DNA of 64,000 nt from Bacillota bacterium (GTDB taxonomy: Bacteria > Bacillota > Clostridia > Lachnospirales > Lachnospiraceae): the NCBI GenBank assembly GCA_023437715.1, contig JAEZFK010000032.1, positions 101,791 through 165,790 of the forward strand. The letters run 5' to 3'. Shown in pieces: positions 8,869 to 16,488 of the stretch (position 1 is the first letter of the stretch; every line of letters begins with the position of its first letter). A model generated the notes under the pieces. The model worked only from the letters and a program-made list of their open reading frames with translations, was not told where the DNA came from and made no database searches. A program made the position numbers and the translations under genes.

Positions 8869-9696
8869 ATGAAGATTTTAGACGCAGAATTTGTAAAGGG
8901 CTTTATCCGCATGTGTGACGACGGATTCCAACAGAACTGGCATGAGAGAAACGGCGGCAATTTAAGCTACCGCATCAAGCCGGAAGAGGTGGAGACCGTA
9001 AAGGAAGAGCTGAGCTTTGAAAATCCGTGGCAGCCCATCGGCACCATTGTGAAAGGACTGGCAGGAGAGTACTTCATGGTGACAGGAAGCGGAAAGTATT
9101 TCCGCAACGTGATCCTGGACCCGGCGGCCAATACATGTATCATTGAAATCGATGAAAGCGGAGAGAGCTACCGGATCTGCTGGGGTCTTGTAAACGGCGG
9201 CCGTCCTACCAGCGAGCTTCCCTCCCATCTCATGAATCATGAGGTGAAAAAGGCGGCTACAGACGGAAAGCACCGGGTGATTTATCATGCCCATCCCGCC
9301 AATGTGATTGCCCTTACCTTTGTTCTTCCCCTGGAAGACAAGGTGTTTACAAGGGAATTGTGGGAAATGGCGACGGAATGTCCGGTAGTGTTCCCCTCAG
9401 GCGTCGGCGTGGTAGGCTGGATGGTTCCGGGAGGCAGGGATATTGCGGTTGCCACCAGCGAGCTGATGAAGAAATATGACGTGGCTGTCTGGGCCCATCA
9501 CGGGCTGTTTGCTTCCGGAGAAGATTTTGACTTGACCTTTGGGCTCATGCACACCGTAGAGAAGTCTGCCGAGATCCTTGTTAAGGTGATGTCTATGAGA
9601 CCGGATAAGCTGCAGACCATTACGCCCCAGAACTTCCGGGATCTGGCGGTTGATTTTAAGGTGACGCTGCCGGAAGAATTTTTATATGAGAAATAG
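8869..9696 (+). CDS. rhaD: Rhamnulose-1-phosphate aldolase
   Basis: A class II, zinc-dependent aldolase that splits L-rhamnulose-1-phosphate into dihydroxyacetone phosphate and L-lactaldehyde. The 275-residue protein belongs to the AraD/FucA fold. Zinc-binding and catalytic segments are visible: VIYHAHPANVIAL (HxH) and VWAHHGLFASG (His), with the acidic residue in RPTSELPSHL. The ribosome site is AGGAGGAAAAT and the start is 9 bases after rhaA. It is the last gene of the rhamnose operon and is followed by a strong terminator. No lactaldehyde reductase is present here. Confidence 0.96.
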   Translation: MKILDAEFVKGFIRMCDDGFQQNWHERNGGNLSYRIKPEEVETVKEELSFENPWQPIGTIVKGLAGEYFMVTGSGKYFRNVILDPAANTCIIEIDESGESYRICWGLVNGGRPTSELPSHLMNHEVKKAATDGKHRVIYHAHPANVIALTFVLPLEDKVFTRELWEMATECPVVFPSGVGVVGWMVPGGRDIAVATSELMKKYDVAVWAHHGLFASGEDFDLTFGLMHTVEKSAEILVKVMSMRPDKLQTITPQNFRDLAVDFKVTLPEEFLYEK

Positions 9697-9710
9697 GCTG
9701 TAAATGATAA

Positions 9711-9750
9711 AAATGCCGCTGCAGAGGGAGATGCTTTGCAGCGGCATTTG
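9711..9750 (+). terminator. Terminator of the rhamnose operon
   Basis: AAATGCCGCTGCA (9711-9723) and TGCAGCGGCATTT (9737-9749) form a perfect 13-bp stem. The T tract after it is short, so it may work in both directions. Confidence 0.8.
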
Positions 9751-9773
9751 TGCGCTCTAAACATGACTTAATA

Positions 9774-9802
9774 TTGACATCATGACAAAAAAAGAATACA
9801 AT
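9774..9802 (+). promoter_or_regulatory. SigmaA promoter of the iclR-type regulator
   Basis: TTGACA (9774-9779), a 17-base spacer and TACAAT (9797-9802). The predicted transcript start near 9809 is about 12 bases before the operator-like palindrome at 9821. Confidence 0.85.
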
Positions 9803-9820
9803 CAATATATTCATGAATTT

Positions 9821-9838
9821 AATTCGTATATATAAACT
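9821..9838 (+). promoter_or_regulatory. Operator-like palindrome in the iclR leader
   Basis: AATTCGTATATATAAACT matches 15 of 18 positions of the palindrome at 10783-10800 and lies 18 bases downstream of the -10 box (19 at the other promoter). It probably mediates autoregulation by the IclR-type protein encoded directly after it. Confidence 0.65.
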
Positions 9839-9851
9839 TTGGGGGTGCTGA

Positions 9852-10604
9852 ATGAATCGAACCGTAGAACGCACATTTATGATTTTGCAGCTGATCGCAG
9901 GCAGTAAAAGGGGGATAACCCTTCAGGAGATCACCAATGAGATGGGGATGGCCAAGAGCAGTGTCTTTGTTATTGTTCAGTCATTACTGGAGCTGAACTA
10001 TATTTCAACGCTTCGGGATAATGATAAAAAATATTGCCTGGGGATCGAGACTTTTTCCCTGGGAATGAAATATGTGGATGATATGAGCCTTATAAAGGAA
10101 TGCACCATAAATCTGCAGCCCATAGCTGAAAAATATAATAAAACAGCGTTTGTCGCAGTCTTGAATGGAACCAAGATCGTATATGTGCATAAGTACGTAG
10201 CTCAGAACGCCAGATTGGCCTCATGTGCCATCGGGACCAGAAAGGATGCTTATGCGACTTCCCTGGGGAAGGCAATTCTGGCATTTTTGCCAAAGGATGA
10301 ACAGAGCTCCATTTTAGATAAAATTGATTTTAAGCCTTTAACTGACTATACAATCACTTCCAAAGAACAGCTGGTGGAAGAACTGAAAAAAACAAAAGAG
10401 CGGGGATTTTCCTTGGACCAAAGAGAACTGGAGGACATAACCAGCTGCTGCGGGGCTCCTGTTTTCGATTATACCGGAAAGGTGATCGCTGCGGTTTCCC
10501 TGTCGGATATTTACAATGAAAATATTGATGACGAGCAGGTGGCTCAGGAACTTAAAGAAGTAGCCATGCAAATTTCGAAAAATTTAGGATACCATCCAAA
10601 TTAA
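9852..10604 (+). CDS. IclR family transcriptional regulator
   Basis: A 250-residue DNA-binding regulator. Residues 1-60 form the IclR winged helix-turn-helix (RTVERTFMILQLIAG then GITLQEITNEMGMAKSSVFVIVQSL). The rest is the IclR effector domain, ending in the conserved GAPVFDYTGKVIAAVSLSD segment. IclR proteins commonly sense small metabolites from aromatic or sugar-acid breakdown, including KDG-type effectors in the KdgR branch. The ribosome site GGGGGTG is good. The same operator-like palindrome lies in its own leader and twice in the leader of the oligouronide cluster, so it is the likely regulator of that cluster rather than of the rhamnose operon. The binding itself is inferred. Confidence 0.93.
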   Translation: MNRTVERTFMILQLIAGSKRGITLQEITNEMGMAKSSVFVIVQSLLELNYISTLRDNDKKYCLGIETFSLGMKYVDDMSLIKECTINLQPIAEKYNKTAFVAVLNGTKIVYVHKYVAQNARLASCAIGTRKDAYATSLGKAILAFLPKDEQSSILDKIDFKPLTDYTITSKEQLVEELKKTKERGFSLDQRELEDITSCCGAPVFDYTGKVIAAVSLSDIYNENIDDEQVAQELKEVAMQISKNLGYHPN

Positions 10605-10628
10605 TACCCCTTTGATTGTTTGTTGATT

Positions 10629-10675
10629 ATGCGGGAAAGACGAAAATACAAAAGTCTTTTCCGCATATATTTTTG
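10629..10675 (+). terminator. Terminator after the IclR-type gene
   Basis: ATGCGGGAAAGAC (10629-10641) pairs with GTCTTTTCCGCAT (10654-10666), one G-T wobble, followed by ATATTTTTGTCTTT. Confidence 0.85.
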
Positions 10676-10734
10676 TCTTTCCGGAAGCAGAACCTTGGGA
10701 AATATAAAATAGTGATATAAAGTGCACATTTATA

Positions 10735-10763
10735 TTGACAATAATCCGAACAAAATGTATAAT
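10735..10763 (+). promoter_or_regulatory. Consensus sigmaA promoter of the oligouronide cluster
   Basis: TTGACA (10735-10740), exactly 17 bases, TATAAT (10758-10763): a full-consensus promoter, which would need strong repression when substrate is absent. Two operator-like palindromes follow. The predicted leader is about 100 bases. Confidence 0.92.
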
Positions 10764-10782
10764 GTGCTTATATTGAGAAACG

Positions 10783-10800
10783 AGTTCCTATATATGAACT
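10783..10800 (+). promoter_or_regulatory. Operator-like palindrome O1
   Basis: AGTTCCTATATATGAACT, with half-sites AGTTC and GAACT around an AT-rich centre, about 13 bases downstream of the predicted transcript start. Its copies at 10858 and 9821 mark it as a regulator site, probably for the IclR-type protein. Confidence 0.72.
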
Positions 10801-10812
10801 TTTTAATCCCTT

Positions 10813-10830
10813 GATCTCTTAAAAGAGATC
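10813..10830 (+). promoter_or_regulatory. Second, unrelated palindrome between O1 and O2
   Basis: GATCTCTT and AAGAGATC are perfect inverted repeats separated by two bases. It differs from O1 and O2. It could be a site for another regulator or a small hairpin in the leader RNA; no T tract follows, so it is not a terminator. Confidence 0.5.
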
Positions 10831-10857
10831 TTGATTTATAAACACTATCATGAACGG

Positions 10858-10875
10858 AGTTCTTAATTATGAACT
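10858..10875 (+). promoter_or_regulatory. Operator-like palindrome O2 over the first start codon
   Basis: AGTTCTTAATTATGAACT shares the AGTTC/GAACT half-sites of O1 with the same spacing. It contains the ATG at 10869 of the first gene and abuts its GGAG ribosome site. O1 and O2 centres are 75 bp apart, near seven helical turns. Confidence 0.68.
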
Positions 10876-11447
10876 ACAACAAAAAGATATTTATTTTCCA
10901 GTATTTTGATCTGTTGTTTTTCTCCATACTGGCCGTTGTTTCAGAAATTATGAGCCATGTGCTGCTGGAATTCTGGAACAGCAGCTTCTATTTCAGCTTT
11001 TCCATGGTTCTCTGCCTCATATCAATGCTTCGCTGGGGCGCCGCCGGAGCAGTGGTTTACGTGATCGGAGGAATTCCTGACATTCTGTTATCGGGTATGC
11101 CCCTTTGGTCCGGAATCCTGTTTTATGTTCTGCCAAATGCGTTGATCGGAATTCCGATGCTGCTTTACGGAGACAGAAACAGGGACAGCATTGCAGGCGG
11201 CCATGTTTATCTGCTGCTTTACATACTGCTTTCTCACTGCAGCCTGTCTCTGGGAAAAGGAATCGTCATATTTTTATTAACCGGGGAAATCACAGGAGCC
11301 ATAGATTATTTTGGAGCAACCTTTTTCATCCTGGTTATCAATATTATTGTGTGCTGTGTGCTGCAGATGCGGAAAGGCCTTATATGTGACATGAGATATT
11401 ACTTTATTGAGAAAGAAGGAGAAGGGAATGGAAAAAGAAGAATTTAA
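10869..11447 (+). CDS. Integral membrane protein, first gene of the oligouronide cluster
   Basis: A 192-residue hydrophobic protein with five or six predicted membrane segments (about residues 10-32, 40-75, 80-100, 112-138 and 145-168), no signal peptide, and a charged C-terminus. The compact all-helical shape, with Gly-rich segments such as MLRWGAAGAVVYVIGG, is reminiscent of ECF-transporter S components, but I cannot assign it to that family. It is the first gene after the consensus promoter and its last 20 bases overlap the permease gene that follows, which implies translational coupling and a linked function. Its role is unknown; an accessory part of the importer is the simplest guess. 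Confidence 0.85.
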   Translation: MNYNKKIFIFQYFDLLFFSILAVVSEIMSHVLLEFWNSSFYFSFSMVLCLISMLRWGAAGAVVYVIGGIPDILLSGMPLWSGILFYVLPNALIGIPMLLYGDRNRDSIAGGHVYLLLYILLSHCSLSLGKGIVIFLLTGEITGAIDYFGATFFILVINIIVCCVLQMRKGLICDMRYYFIEKEGEGNGKRRI

Positions 11448-12393
11448 GATGCGGGAGCCCCAGACCAGAAGAATATGGAAGGCGGTGAGAAAGGACTGGC
11501 GTTTATACGTGCTTCTGCTTCCCCTGGTGATCTGGTTTGCGCTGTGGGCTTATAAGCCCATGGGAGGGCTTCTCATTGCCTTTAAGCGGTTTGACCCTCA
11601 GTTTGGAGTCTGGGGAAGTGAATTTAAAGGAATTGACAATTTTATTAACCTGGTTGCAGGAGTCAACAGGGTTGAGTTTTGGCAGGCATTCAGAAATACA
11701 TTTATTATCAGCGCCTACAGCCTTATATTCGGGTTTCCTGTACCGATCATCCTGGCCTTGCTGTTTGCTGAAATCGGAAATGATACGGTCAGAAAGCTGA
11801 CCCAGACAGCAACCTATCTTCCTCATTTCCTTTCAGAGGTTACCATTACGGGCATTGCGCTCATGCTGGTGTACAGCGGCGTCCGGTCAAGCGGAATTAT
11901 CGCTTCCCTGTTTCAGCATATGGGGTTGATTGAGCCGGGAGTGTCCATCATGCAGAAATCCAATTATTTCAGGCCTCTTTATATTATGGTAGGGATATGG
12001 AAGGAGAGCGGGTACAATTCCATCGTTTATTTTGCAGCAATTATGGGGATATCCCCGTCTCTGTATGAGGCTCTAAAGGTGGATGGGGGCAATAAATTCC
12101 AGGAAATCCGCTTTATCACATTTCCGGGCATGGCCCCTACTCTGATTATTATGATCATTATGAGAATCGGAAGCATGCTGACCATTGGCTATGAAAGAGT
12201 TTTACTTTTGTACAACGCCAATATTTATGTGACGGCGGATGTGCTCTCCACCTATGAACAAAGAATCGGTATTCTGGCAGGCAATTACGGAATCGGAGCC
12301 GCAGTCAGCTTATTCAATTCACTGATTGCGTTTGCCCTGGTGATCGGCGCCAATACAATCAGCAGAAATATATCAGAAACATCCCTGTGGTAG
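11428..12393 (+). CDS. Oligosaccharide ABC permease (LplB family)
   Basis: A 321-residue permease with six predicted membrane segments. It matches the LplB/YteP branch that imports large or acidic oligosaccharides: N-terminal DWRLYVLLLPLVIWFALWAY, then KPMGGLLIAFKRF, and an EAA loop SLYEALKVDGGNKFQEIRFI around residues 211-230. ATG 11428 is preferred over the 11407 start because GGAGAAGGG precedes it; this gives a 20-base overlap with the upstream gene. It should pair with the 12412 product, the 13313 lipoprotein and the 16489 ATPase. Confidence 0.93.
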   Translation: MEKEEFKMREPQTRRIWKAVRKDWRLYVLLLPLVIWFALWAYKPMGGLLIAFKRFDPQFGVWGSEFKGIDNFINLVAGVNRVEFWQAFRNTFIISAYSLIFGFPVPIILALLFAEIGNDTVRKLTQTATYLPHFLSEVTITGIALMLVYSGVRSSGIIASLFQHMGLIEPGVSIMQKSNYFRPLYIMVGIWKESGYNSIVYFAAIMGISPSLYEALKVDGGNKFQEIRFITFPGMAPTLIIMIIMRIGSMLTIGYERVLLLYNANIYVTADVLSTYEQRIGILAGNYGIGAAVSLFNSLIAFALVIGANTISRNISETSLW

Positions 12394-12411
12394 ATTAGAA
12401 AGGCGGAAACG

Positions 12412-13275
12412 ATGGAGCGCTTAAACAGAAGTGAAAAGATATTTAAAGTATTTTCCTACACAATGGTTATCATCTTTGCATTGCTTTCCCTGTATCCGGT
12501 TTTGTACGCCTTCAGCGTGTCAATCAGCGGAAAGGTGGCATACGAAAGCGGCCAGATTGTGCTTCTGCCAAAGGCAGTAACATTTCAGGCCTATGACATG
12601 GTGCTGCATAATAAGGGCTTCTGGATTGCATATACCAACACCCTGTTCTATACCGTGCTCGGTACTGCGTGGAGCATGGCAATTTCCATTACAGGTGCCT
12701 ATGCCCTTCAGAAAACAAAGCTGATGTTTCGGAGACAATGGAACTTTTTACTGGTATTTACCATGTGGTTCAGTGCCGGAATGATTCCTCTGTATTTGAA
12801 TTACAAGACCATGCACGTGGACAACCGGTGGGGAATGATTATCGCCTTTGGTGTTCAGGCCTATAATATTATTCTTCTCAGAAATTATTTCAGCAGCATT
12901 CCAAAGGAAATAGAAGAAGCGGCAATTATGGACGGAGCCAATGAATTTCAGATGCTGGGAAAGGTTTACATACCCATGTCCACCGCCAGCATTGCAACAG
13001 TAACCCTGTTTTATGCCATCTCAAGATGGAATGGGTATTACTGGTCAAGGATGCTGCTGGCAAACCCCTATGAGCAGCCGCTGCAGGTATATTTGCGTCA
13101 GTTAATTGAAAATTATCAGAAGCTGTATGACGAATCTCCGGTTAATCTGACATACTCCGCGGACAGTCTGGCTTATGCCATTATCATATGTTCGATCATC
13201 CCAGTGTTGGTTATTTACCCTTATATTCAAAAATACTTTGCAAAAGGTGTGAATATGGGGGGAGTAAAAGGATAA
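12412..13275 (+). CDS. Oligosaccharide ABC permease (YtcP/LplC family)
   Basis: The partner permease, 287 residues, with six predicted membrane segments. Typical features are the N-terminal FALLSLYPVLYAFSVSIS, the EAA loop EIEEAAIMDGANEFQMLGKV near residues 163-182, and the C-terminal YFAKGVNMGGVKG found in YtcP/LplC proteins. It starts 18 bases after the LplB-type gene. In Bacillus, related pairs import pectin-derived oligouronides; that relation supports, but does not prove, an acidic oligosaccharide as substrate. Confidence 0.93.
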   Translation: MERLNRSEKIFKVFSYTMVIIFALLSLYPVLYAFSVSISGKVAYESGQIVLLPKAVTFQAYDMVLHNKGFWIAYTNTLFYTVLGTAWSMAISITGAYALQKTKLMFRRQWNFLLVFTMWFSAGMIPLYLNYKTMHVDNRWGMIIAFGVQAYNIILLRNYFSSIPKEIEEAAIMDGANEFQMLGKVYIPMSTASIATVTLFYAISRWNGYYWSRMLLANPYEQPLQVYLRQLIENYQKLYDESPVNLTYSADSLAYAIIICSIIPVLVIYPYIQKYFAKGVNMGGVKG

Positions 13276-13312
13276 GTGATTTATTCGCCGTAAAGGCAGA
13301 AGGAGGATTTTT

Positions 13313-15427
13313 ATGAGAAACAAAGTAGCAGGGGGTATTCTGTGCGCCGTTATGCTTGCATCGGCACTGACCGGATGCGGTTCTTCCGTTGTGGATCAGG
13401 CATCAACCAAGGCGGCGGCAGAAACAGAACAGGCGGCCAGTGAGGCAGCCAGTGAGGCGGTAAGTGACAAAACCGATTTAACAGAAACGGTTCCGTTAAA
13501 GTTTAATATTGCCACTGGGAACAAGTCAAGAACCATGACTTACAATCAGGAGACTCCGTTAAACCTGCCGGATGGAACGGTTGTAACCGCCGGCATGCTC
13601 AAGCCCATGTGGTCCTATTTGGAAAAGGAATTAAACAGCAAGTTTTCCGATGTGACATTACAGGATGTGAAAGCCACGGATATGATTCAGACGGAATCCA
13701 CCTCCGATTTTTCCGGGGCTAATATCTATGGAGGCGAATCAATTGCAGAACGCCTCATGTTTTACGGAACAGAAGGAAAATTCGTGAATCTGACGAAAAT
13801 GATGGATGACGGCTATATGCCTAATTTTAAAGAGTATCTGTCAAAAAATCCGGACGTGAAGTCTGCAATTACCGCTTACGACGGAAATATTTATCATGTG
13901 CCTTATATTGCCGAGCTGAATCAGATCGCAAGAACCTTCTGTATCCGGGAATCCTGGGTTACCGGTCTACTGGATGCAGAAGGCGCCGCCTATGACCAGA
14001 ACCCCTTTGATGTACATTATAAAGGCTTTTATGTGGATAACAACCGCAGAACAGGAGAAAACGGCGGCACCGTTACTCCCAAGGAAGGAACAAACATTGT
14101 AAAGAAGACGGACCAGAATATTATTGAGATTCAGAATGCACTGGAAGTGAAAAACGGAGAAACCTTAACCAAGGCGTTGATCCGGTACATTAAGGATAAT
14201 TACGATTACACCAGCCCGTCGGAATTATTCCTGGGAGAAAAGGCCGCCTATGACATTGATGAGATGATCGCACTGATGCGCTGCATTAAAGCGAATCCGG
14301 CCCTTCTGACCAAGGGAAAAGCGGATGTTGTATGGCCCCTTTTTGTGAGGCAGTCCAATTACCGGGAGGATTTGCTTCGGTTGTCTACATATTTTGACGG
14401 CATAAAAGTCCATGGAGCGGATTCCTACGCCGCCAGGTGGTATATTGATGAGAACGGACATATCCAGTATACCTACTCAAAAGAAGGCGTATACAATGTT
14501 TTACAGTATTTATCCAACATGGAAGCGGAAGGCCTGATCTATTCCGATGCTTATGATCTGAATGAAAAAACCAATTACCGTTCCACCTTATGGGGAACTG
14601 ATGAAGGAGAAGCTCCGTCCTTTGGCTTTATGACTTATGACTGGATTGCTTCGTCTACCGCTGATTCCTTAAATCCCGATACGGTTGTGATTCTGCCGCC
14701 GGTTGCCAAGGTAAACGGCGTATGGCAGTATTATCTGGACAACGGAAGAGCCATCAAGCCGGACGGCTGGGCGATTTCCGTAGCAGGCTCCACCGATGAC
14801 CAGATCCACAGAGCATGTGCAGTTATGGATTACCTTTTTACAGAGGATGGAAGCAGACTGCAGAATTATGGATTGGCCATGAACTTAGAGGGAGGAAAAA
14901 AGTATACTGGGCCGGATGGATTCCAATACCCCTTATTCACAAGCTGGGTGTATGATACTTCAAACAAGGTGGCAAAGGGAGATTTGTCCACGTTCTTAAG
15001 AGACTGGATGGGCTGTCTGATGCCCATTGGATATCAGAAAGAAATCGGTTTTGAATACCAGTACACTTCGGAACGGGGATTTGCAGGCTGGGAGCTTCTG
15101 CAAAATTCAACCACCCACTTTGCAACTTATGCGGGAGACGGGATAAAAGGGGATAACCCCAATTATTATAAGATGGTACCGCCGGTATTTTCCCTGACTT
15201 CCAGACAGAAAGAAACAATTTCAGATTCAACATCCCTGGATACAGAGGATATTGTGGAATACATGTTTAATATTATCCGCTATCAGGCAAAGGGCAATGC
15301 GCCTCAGGGAGCGGAAGTGGCAAAGAGCTATGAAGAGTATTTGGAAGAATTTAAGAAACGGGGACTTGATATTTATGAACAAACCTATCAGGCGGCCTAT
15401 GATGTTATGACATTAGGAAAAGAGTAG
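13313..15427 (+). CDS. Large oligosaccharide-binding lipoprotein
   Basis: The extracellular binding protein of this importer. The signal peptide ends in a lipobox LTGC near residue 22. A low-complexity Ala/Glu/Ser linker (residues about 30-52) would hold the domain off the membrane. The protein has 704 residues, well above the roughly 500-550 of LplA/YtcQ/AlgQ-type proteins, so it has extra segments, for instance around residues 225-300. Recognisable parts include GGESIAERLMFYGTEGKFVNLTKM and FGFMTYDWIASS. The ribosome site is AGGAGGATTTTT. A GC-rich hairpin directly after the gene may raise its mRNA level relative to downstream genes. Confidence 0.9.
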   Translation: MRNKVAGGILCAVMLASALTGCGSSVVDQASTKAAAETEQAASEAASEAVSDKTDLTETVPLKFNIATGNKSRTMTYNQETPLNLPDGTVVTAGMLKPMWSYLEKELNSKFSDVTLQDVKATDMIQTESTSDFSGANIYGGESIAERLMFYGTEGKFVNLTKMMDDGYMPNFKEYLSKNPDVKSAITAYDGNIYHVPYIAELNQIARTFCIRESWVTGLLDAEGAAYDQNPFDVHYKGFYVDNNRRTGENGGTVTPKEGTNIVKKTDQNIIEIQNALEVKNGETLTKALIRYIKDNYDYTSPSELFLGEKAAYDIDEMIALMRCIKANPALLTKGKADVVWPLFVRQSNYREDLLRLSTYFDGIKVHGADSYAARWYIDENGHIQYTYSKEGVYNVLQYLSNMEAEGLIYSDAYDLNEKTNYRSTLWGTDEGEAPSFGFMTYDWIASSTADSLNPDTVVILPPVAKVNGVWQYYLDNGRAIKPDGWAISVAGSTDDQIHRACAVMDYLFTEDGSRLQNYGLAMNLEGGKKYTGPDGFQYPLFTSWVYDTSNKVAKGDLSTFLRDWMGCLMPIGYQKEIGFEYQYTSERGFAGWELLQNSTTHFATYAGDGIKGDNPNYYKMVPPVFSLTSRQKETISDSTSLDTEDIVEYMFNIIRYQAKGNAPQGAEVAKSYEEYLEEFKKRGLDIYEQTYQAAYDVMTLGKE

Positions 15428-15436
15428 TTAAACCCG

Positions 15437-15459
15437 GGGGAGGGGGGGTTCTCCTCCCC
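15437..15459 (+). other. GC-rich hairpin between lipoprotein and downstream genes
   Basis: GGGGAGG (15437-15443) pairs with CCTCCCC (15453-15459), with no T tract. It is probably a partial block or 3'-end stabiliser that gives more binding protein than downstream products. Confidence 0.55.
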
Positions 15460-15479
15460 TGATAAAAAGGTGGGAGCTG

Positions 15480-16031
15480 ATGATGCAGAAGTGTTTAAAA
15501 ACCCAAAGATTAGCAGCAGGATTATATACCGGGATCGTAATTATTGTATTTATCTATACTCTTTGCTTTATGACAGAGTATAAGGACTTGTTCGGATTGA
15601 AATTAAAGCAGAATAATCAGATTTCTTTCTTTCATGATTACATCCTGCAGATATTTAATAAACAGATTTTTACCTTTGCGGTATTTGGAGTTCTCGTAAT
15701 TTTATTTTCCTTTCTGCTGGAGATTTTCAGTAAAATACCGGACCGTTTCGCTTTAATTATAATGGAGGTGTCACTGGTTCTCTGTTGCGCATGTTCAGCC
15801 TATGCCCTGTTCAATATCCAGGCCATAGAAAGCTATTATGCCGGATTGGATTTCCAGTATCTGCGGTTAGAGAGCGCAGGTGATTACAGGCCTCACTTTA
15901 CCACCTTCCGAATTGGATTGGGGATCTATATTGCCAATATCCTCTGCTGTGCTTATTATGGCTTTGCCATTGTCAGGAGCCATTTTAAATTCCAGAGGAA
16001 TCAGAAAAAGGGAGGCACAAGGAATGGATAA
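15480..16031 (+). CDS. Four-helix membrane protein of unknown function
   Basis: A 183-residue protein with four predicted membrane segments (about residues 13-33, 58-80, 90-113 and 141-165) and polar loops. The ATG at 15480 is directly followed by a second ATG at 15483, and AAAGGTGGGAG precedes both. I recognise no family. The next gene overlaps its last 8 bases. Together with the 16024 product it looks like a co-translated membrane pair. Its position between the binding protein and the ATPase of the importer suggests a role in the same transport or sensing process. Confidence 0.8.
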   Translation: MMQKCLKTQRLAAGLYTGIVIIVFIYTLCFMTEYKDLFGLKLKQNNQISFFHDYILQIFNKQIFTFAVFGVLVILFSFLLEIFSKIPDRFALIIMEVSLVLCCACSAYALFNIQAIESYYAGLDFQYLRLESAGDYRPHFTTFRIGLGIYIANILCCAYYGFAIVRSHFKFQRNQKKGGTRNG

Positions 16032-16473
16032 TCGGTTGCTTGAAAAAGAAAAAAAGGCATACGTGTCATTATATAAAAAGGATGTGCTGCCATATTCACT
16101 GATCCTGTGCGCCATATTGGCGGAACTCATCTATGATATTATGGTTCTGGATGTTATGCCGGTAAGTTACCTGATGGGAATTACGGTAATGATCAATATT
16201 GTAATACTGTTTGTACTTTTTACCTGTGCTGTGAAGGTCAATACCTATCACAAAAGATGGGCGGTCATTGCTGTTTTTCTCGGTATTTACATGCTGGTCA
16301 GAATGTCTGTGCTGGTCCCCCTTGTGCTGAAGCCATATGCCAGGCAGACGGGGATTGCAGCCGCAAATATTTTCGGAGGAATCATACTTCTGGCGGCCGG
16401 CTTCATCAGCTTGAAGCATACCAGAAGAAGAGAGAGGCTTCAGGGACAGTTAGGGCAGTCAGATGCCAGCTAG
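16024..16473 (+). CDS. Small membrane protein of unknown function
   Basis: A 149-residue protein with four predicted membrane segments (about residues 21-43, 46-70, 78-97 and 105-125), a basic N-terminal stretch (EKEKKAYVSLYKKD) and a basic C-terminal tail. The frame is open upstream to 15880, but ATG 16024 has a GGGAGG ribosome site and would overlap the upstream gene by only 8 bases. No family was recognised. It resembles the 15480 product in size and layout, so the two may be distant paralogues or subunits of one complex. Confidence 0.78.
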   Translation: MDNRLLEKEKKAYVSLYKKDVLPYSLILCAILAELIYDIMVLDVMPVSYLMGITVMINIVILFVLFTCAVKVNTYHKRWAVIAVFLGIYMLVRMSVLVPLVLKPYARQTGIAAANIFGGIILLAAGFISLKHTRRRERLQGQLGQSDAS

Positions 16474-16488
16474 GACGAGGTGAAAGGT

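Noticed and set aside
15880..16023. N-terminal extension of the 16024 membrane protein
   Set aside because: It would overlap the upstream gene by about 150 bases; ATG 16024 has a clear ribosome site.
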